DNA of 64,000 nt from Synergistaceae bacterium (GTDB lineage: Bacteria > Synergistota > Synergistia > Synergistales > Aminobacteriaceae), in assembly GCA_017443945.1 (NCBI GenBank), contig JAFSXS010000021.1, forward strand, positions 1 through 64,000, given 5' to 3'. Under the pieces are notes generated by a model. It saw nothing but the letters and a program-made list of their open reading frames with translations. It was not told where the DNA came from and ran no database searches. The position numbers and the translations under genes were made by a program. Shown here one piece after another: positions 62,696 to 64,000 of this stretch (positions within the stretch are counted from its first letter, which is position 1; each line of letters opens with the position of its first letter).

Positions 62696-63793
62696 TTGTA
62701 TAATTACTTGATTGTCGGTTCTGGTCTGTTTGGCTCTGTGTTCGCTCATGAGGCGTTAAAGCATTCTAAATCGGTGCTTGTCGTCGAAAAACGTCCTCAC
62801 GCGGGCGGCAATGTCTATACAGAAAATATTGACGGGATTCACGTGCATTCATACGGTGCGCACATCTTTCACACGAACAATAAACGGGTCTGGGACTATG
62901 TGAATAATTTTGCAGCTTTCAATAGATACACTCATTCAGTACTCGCAAATTACAACGGTGAAATTTATTCTTTGCCGTTCAACATGTACACGTTTAATAA
63001 AATCTGGGGAGTCAACACACCCGATCAGGCTAGAGCCAAAATCGAGTCCCAGCGTACAAATATAACTAATCCGCAAAATCTCGAAGAACAAGCAATAAAC
63101 CTCGTCGGCCCTGACATTTACGAAAAATTAATCAAAGGCTACACACAAAAGCAATGGGGACGGCCTTGTAACGAACTCCCGGCATTTATAATTAAGCGTC
63201 TTCCGGTGAGATTCATTTACGACAACAATTATTTTAACGCGCTCTATCAGGGAATCCCCATAAACGGCTACACGGAAATAATTAATAATTTGCTAGAAGG
63301 CTGCGAAATAATATTAAATTGCGATTACTGCCAACACAAAGCAAGATTTAATTCACTCGCAGAAAAAATTATTTTCACCGGCCCGATAGACTCATATTTT
63401 GATTATAAACTCGGTGCGCTAGAGTACAGGACTTCAAGATTTGAGCAGGAAATATTAACGCATACAAATAATTTTCAGGGGCATAGCGTCATAAATTACA
63501 CTGACAGCAACACCCCTTACACGCGCATAATCGAACACAAACATTTTTATCCGGGCTTAGAGACAAACTCAACAGTCATAACCCGCGAATTTAGCACAGA
63601 ATGGAAGCCCGGCGACGAACCTTATTATCCCGTTAATGACGAGAAAAATAACGCGCTCTACAAATCATATTGCGGACTTGCACGCGAACAAGCAAATAAT
63701 ATTATATTCGGAGGCAGACTAGGCGAATACAAATATTATGACATGGATCAAATAGTGTTAAAGGCTCTCGAACTCGCTGACAAAGAACTATAA
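62696..63793 (+). CDS. glf: UDP-galactopyranose mutase
   Basis: A 365-residue flavoenzyme that converts UDP-galactopyranose to UDP-galactofuranose. N-terminal YLIVGSGLFGSVFAHEA binds FAD; GGNVYTENIDGIHVHSYGAHIFHTNN, the KLIKGYTQKQWGR block, and REFSTEWKPGDEPYYPV are family signatures. Start TTG 62696. It implies a galactofuranose-containing surface polymer. The stop overlaps the convergent gene at 63788 by a few bases. Confidence 0.95.
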   Translation: MYNYLIVGSGLFGSVFAHEALKHSKSVLVVEKRPHAGGNVYTENIDGIHVHSYGAHIFHTNNKRVWDYVNNFAAFNRYTHSVLANYNGEIYSLPFNMYTFNKIWGVNTPDQARAKIESQRTNITNPQNLEEQAINLVGPDIYEKLIKGYTQKQWGRPCNELPAFIIKRLPVRFIYDNNYFNALYQGIPINGYTEIINNLLEGCEIILNCDYCQHKARFNSLAEKIIFTGPIDSYFDYKLGALEYRTSRFEQEILTHTNNFQGHSVINYTDSNTPYTRIIEHKHFYPGLETNSTVITREFSTEWKPGDEPYYPVNDEKNNALYKSYCGLAREQANNIIFGGRLGEYKYYDMDQIVLKALELADKEL

Positions 63794-64000
63794 AAATTTA
63801 TCAGCAAGTTTTATTGCAAGCTCGACAACCAAATCAGAGTTATAATGCTGATGTTCACCCCAGCGGCCAAGACCGTAAAAATTTTTTCTCCTGCACCAGC
63901 TTAATAACTCGCTCATTATTTCGGGCTTGCGCAAGGTGTTGAGGGGATAAGCATATTTATTTACGTATAAAACTTTTTCGCCGGGCGTTAATCTTGCTGC
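63788..64000 (-). CDS. FAD-dependent amine-oxidase/UGM-like protein, C-terminal end (cut by window edge)
   Basis: The last 70 residues of a minus-strand gene; the frame is open to the right edge. The end KVLYVNKYAYPLNTLRKPEIM and YGLGRWGEHQHYNSDLVVELAI matches the C-terminal FAD-contact region of protoporphyrinogen-oxidase/UDP-galactopyranose-mutase-like proteins. Its stop codon TAG (63788-63790) falls inside the end of glf, on the opposite strand. The function cannot be narrowed from this part. Confidence 0.65.
   Translation of the reverse strand, partial: AARLTPGEKVLYVNKYAYPLNTLRKPEIMSELLSWCRRKNFYGLGRWGEHQHYNSDLVVELAIKLADKFL

Overview
The window looks like a chromosomal segment of an anaerobic, host-associated bacterium with a modest A+T bias, most likely an uncultured Synergistota member. 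That placement is an inference from gene content: several tripartite carboxylate and TAXI-TRAP transporters, a P-loop/Asp23-like fusion, many TTG starts behind strong AGGAGG sites, and housekeeping gene order. A clostridial origin cannot be excluded. I saw no rRNA, tRNA, CRISPR array or complete insertion sequence.

Layout. 1-1.3 kb: end of a cell-surface O-acylation pair (MBOAT plus SGNH-like). 1.3-12.6 kb, minus strand: yajC-secD-secF, eno, rqcP, larE, a periplasmic phosphatase, a pilin-like protein, prmC/prfA/DUF1385/thyX, rpmE, rpsO and an Rpn-family nuclease. 12.6-13.3 kb: a non-coding, repeat-rich gap. 13.3-21.7 kb, plus strand: an rpiB-upp fusion, then a tightly overlapped envelope-precursor run (wecA/tagO-like, wecB, murA, P-loop/Asp23-like ATPase, udg, uppS, cdsA, dxr). 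21.7-26.1 kb, minus strand: a TPP-riboswitch-controlled thiamine salvage operon (thiM, thiE, HAD phosphatase, thiD-tenA fusion, thiN). 26.1-27.3 kb: cspA and truA. 27.3-29.4 kb: two tandem GT10 fucosyltransferase-like genes, one interrupted by a 12-G homopolymer typical of phase variation. 29.4-34.1 kb: glycogen genes glgP-glgA-glgC.

34.1-37.6 kb is a decayed operon (GT2, GH3-like acyl-adenylate enzyme, MATE transporter, HATPase-like remnant) bracketed by two near-identical terminator repeats. 37.6-40.9 kb holds two paralogous small secreted proteins, one apparently in an operon with a LytTR/GHKL two-component system. 41.3-53.5 kb is a large plus-strand catabolic cluster: a DUF1537 four-carbon acid-sugar kinase, Fe-alcohol dehydrogenase, DapA-family lyase, PdxA2-type dehydrogenase, 2-hydroxyacid dehydrogenase and SDR, with two complete and unrelated uptake systems (TctABC and TAXI-TRAP). 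A fumarate-reductase-like flavoprotein and a PepSY protein follow. This cluster is the best candidate for an uncharacterised pathway, probably for acid-sugar or related carboxylate use. It is framed by perfect G-quadruplex motifs and by G-rich hairpin repeats.

55.8-61.1 kb, minus strand: an Fbp-like ABC importer with two different ATPases and a possible 37-residue Cys-rich small ORF. 61.2-64 kb: a GT-C-type membrane glycosyltransferase, UDP-galactopyranose mutase and the end of a related flavoprotein, again surface-polysaccharide genes.

Across the window the pentamer GAGTC/GACTC is strikingly frequent, and several short repeats recur between genes.
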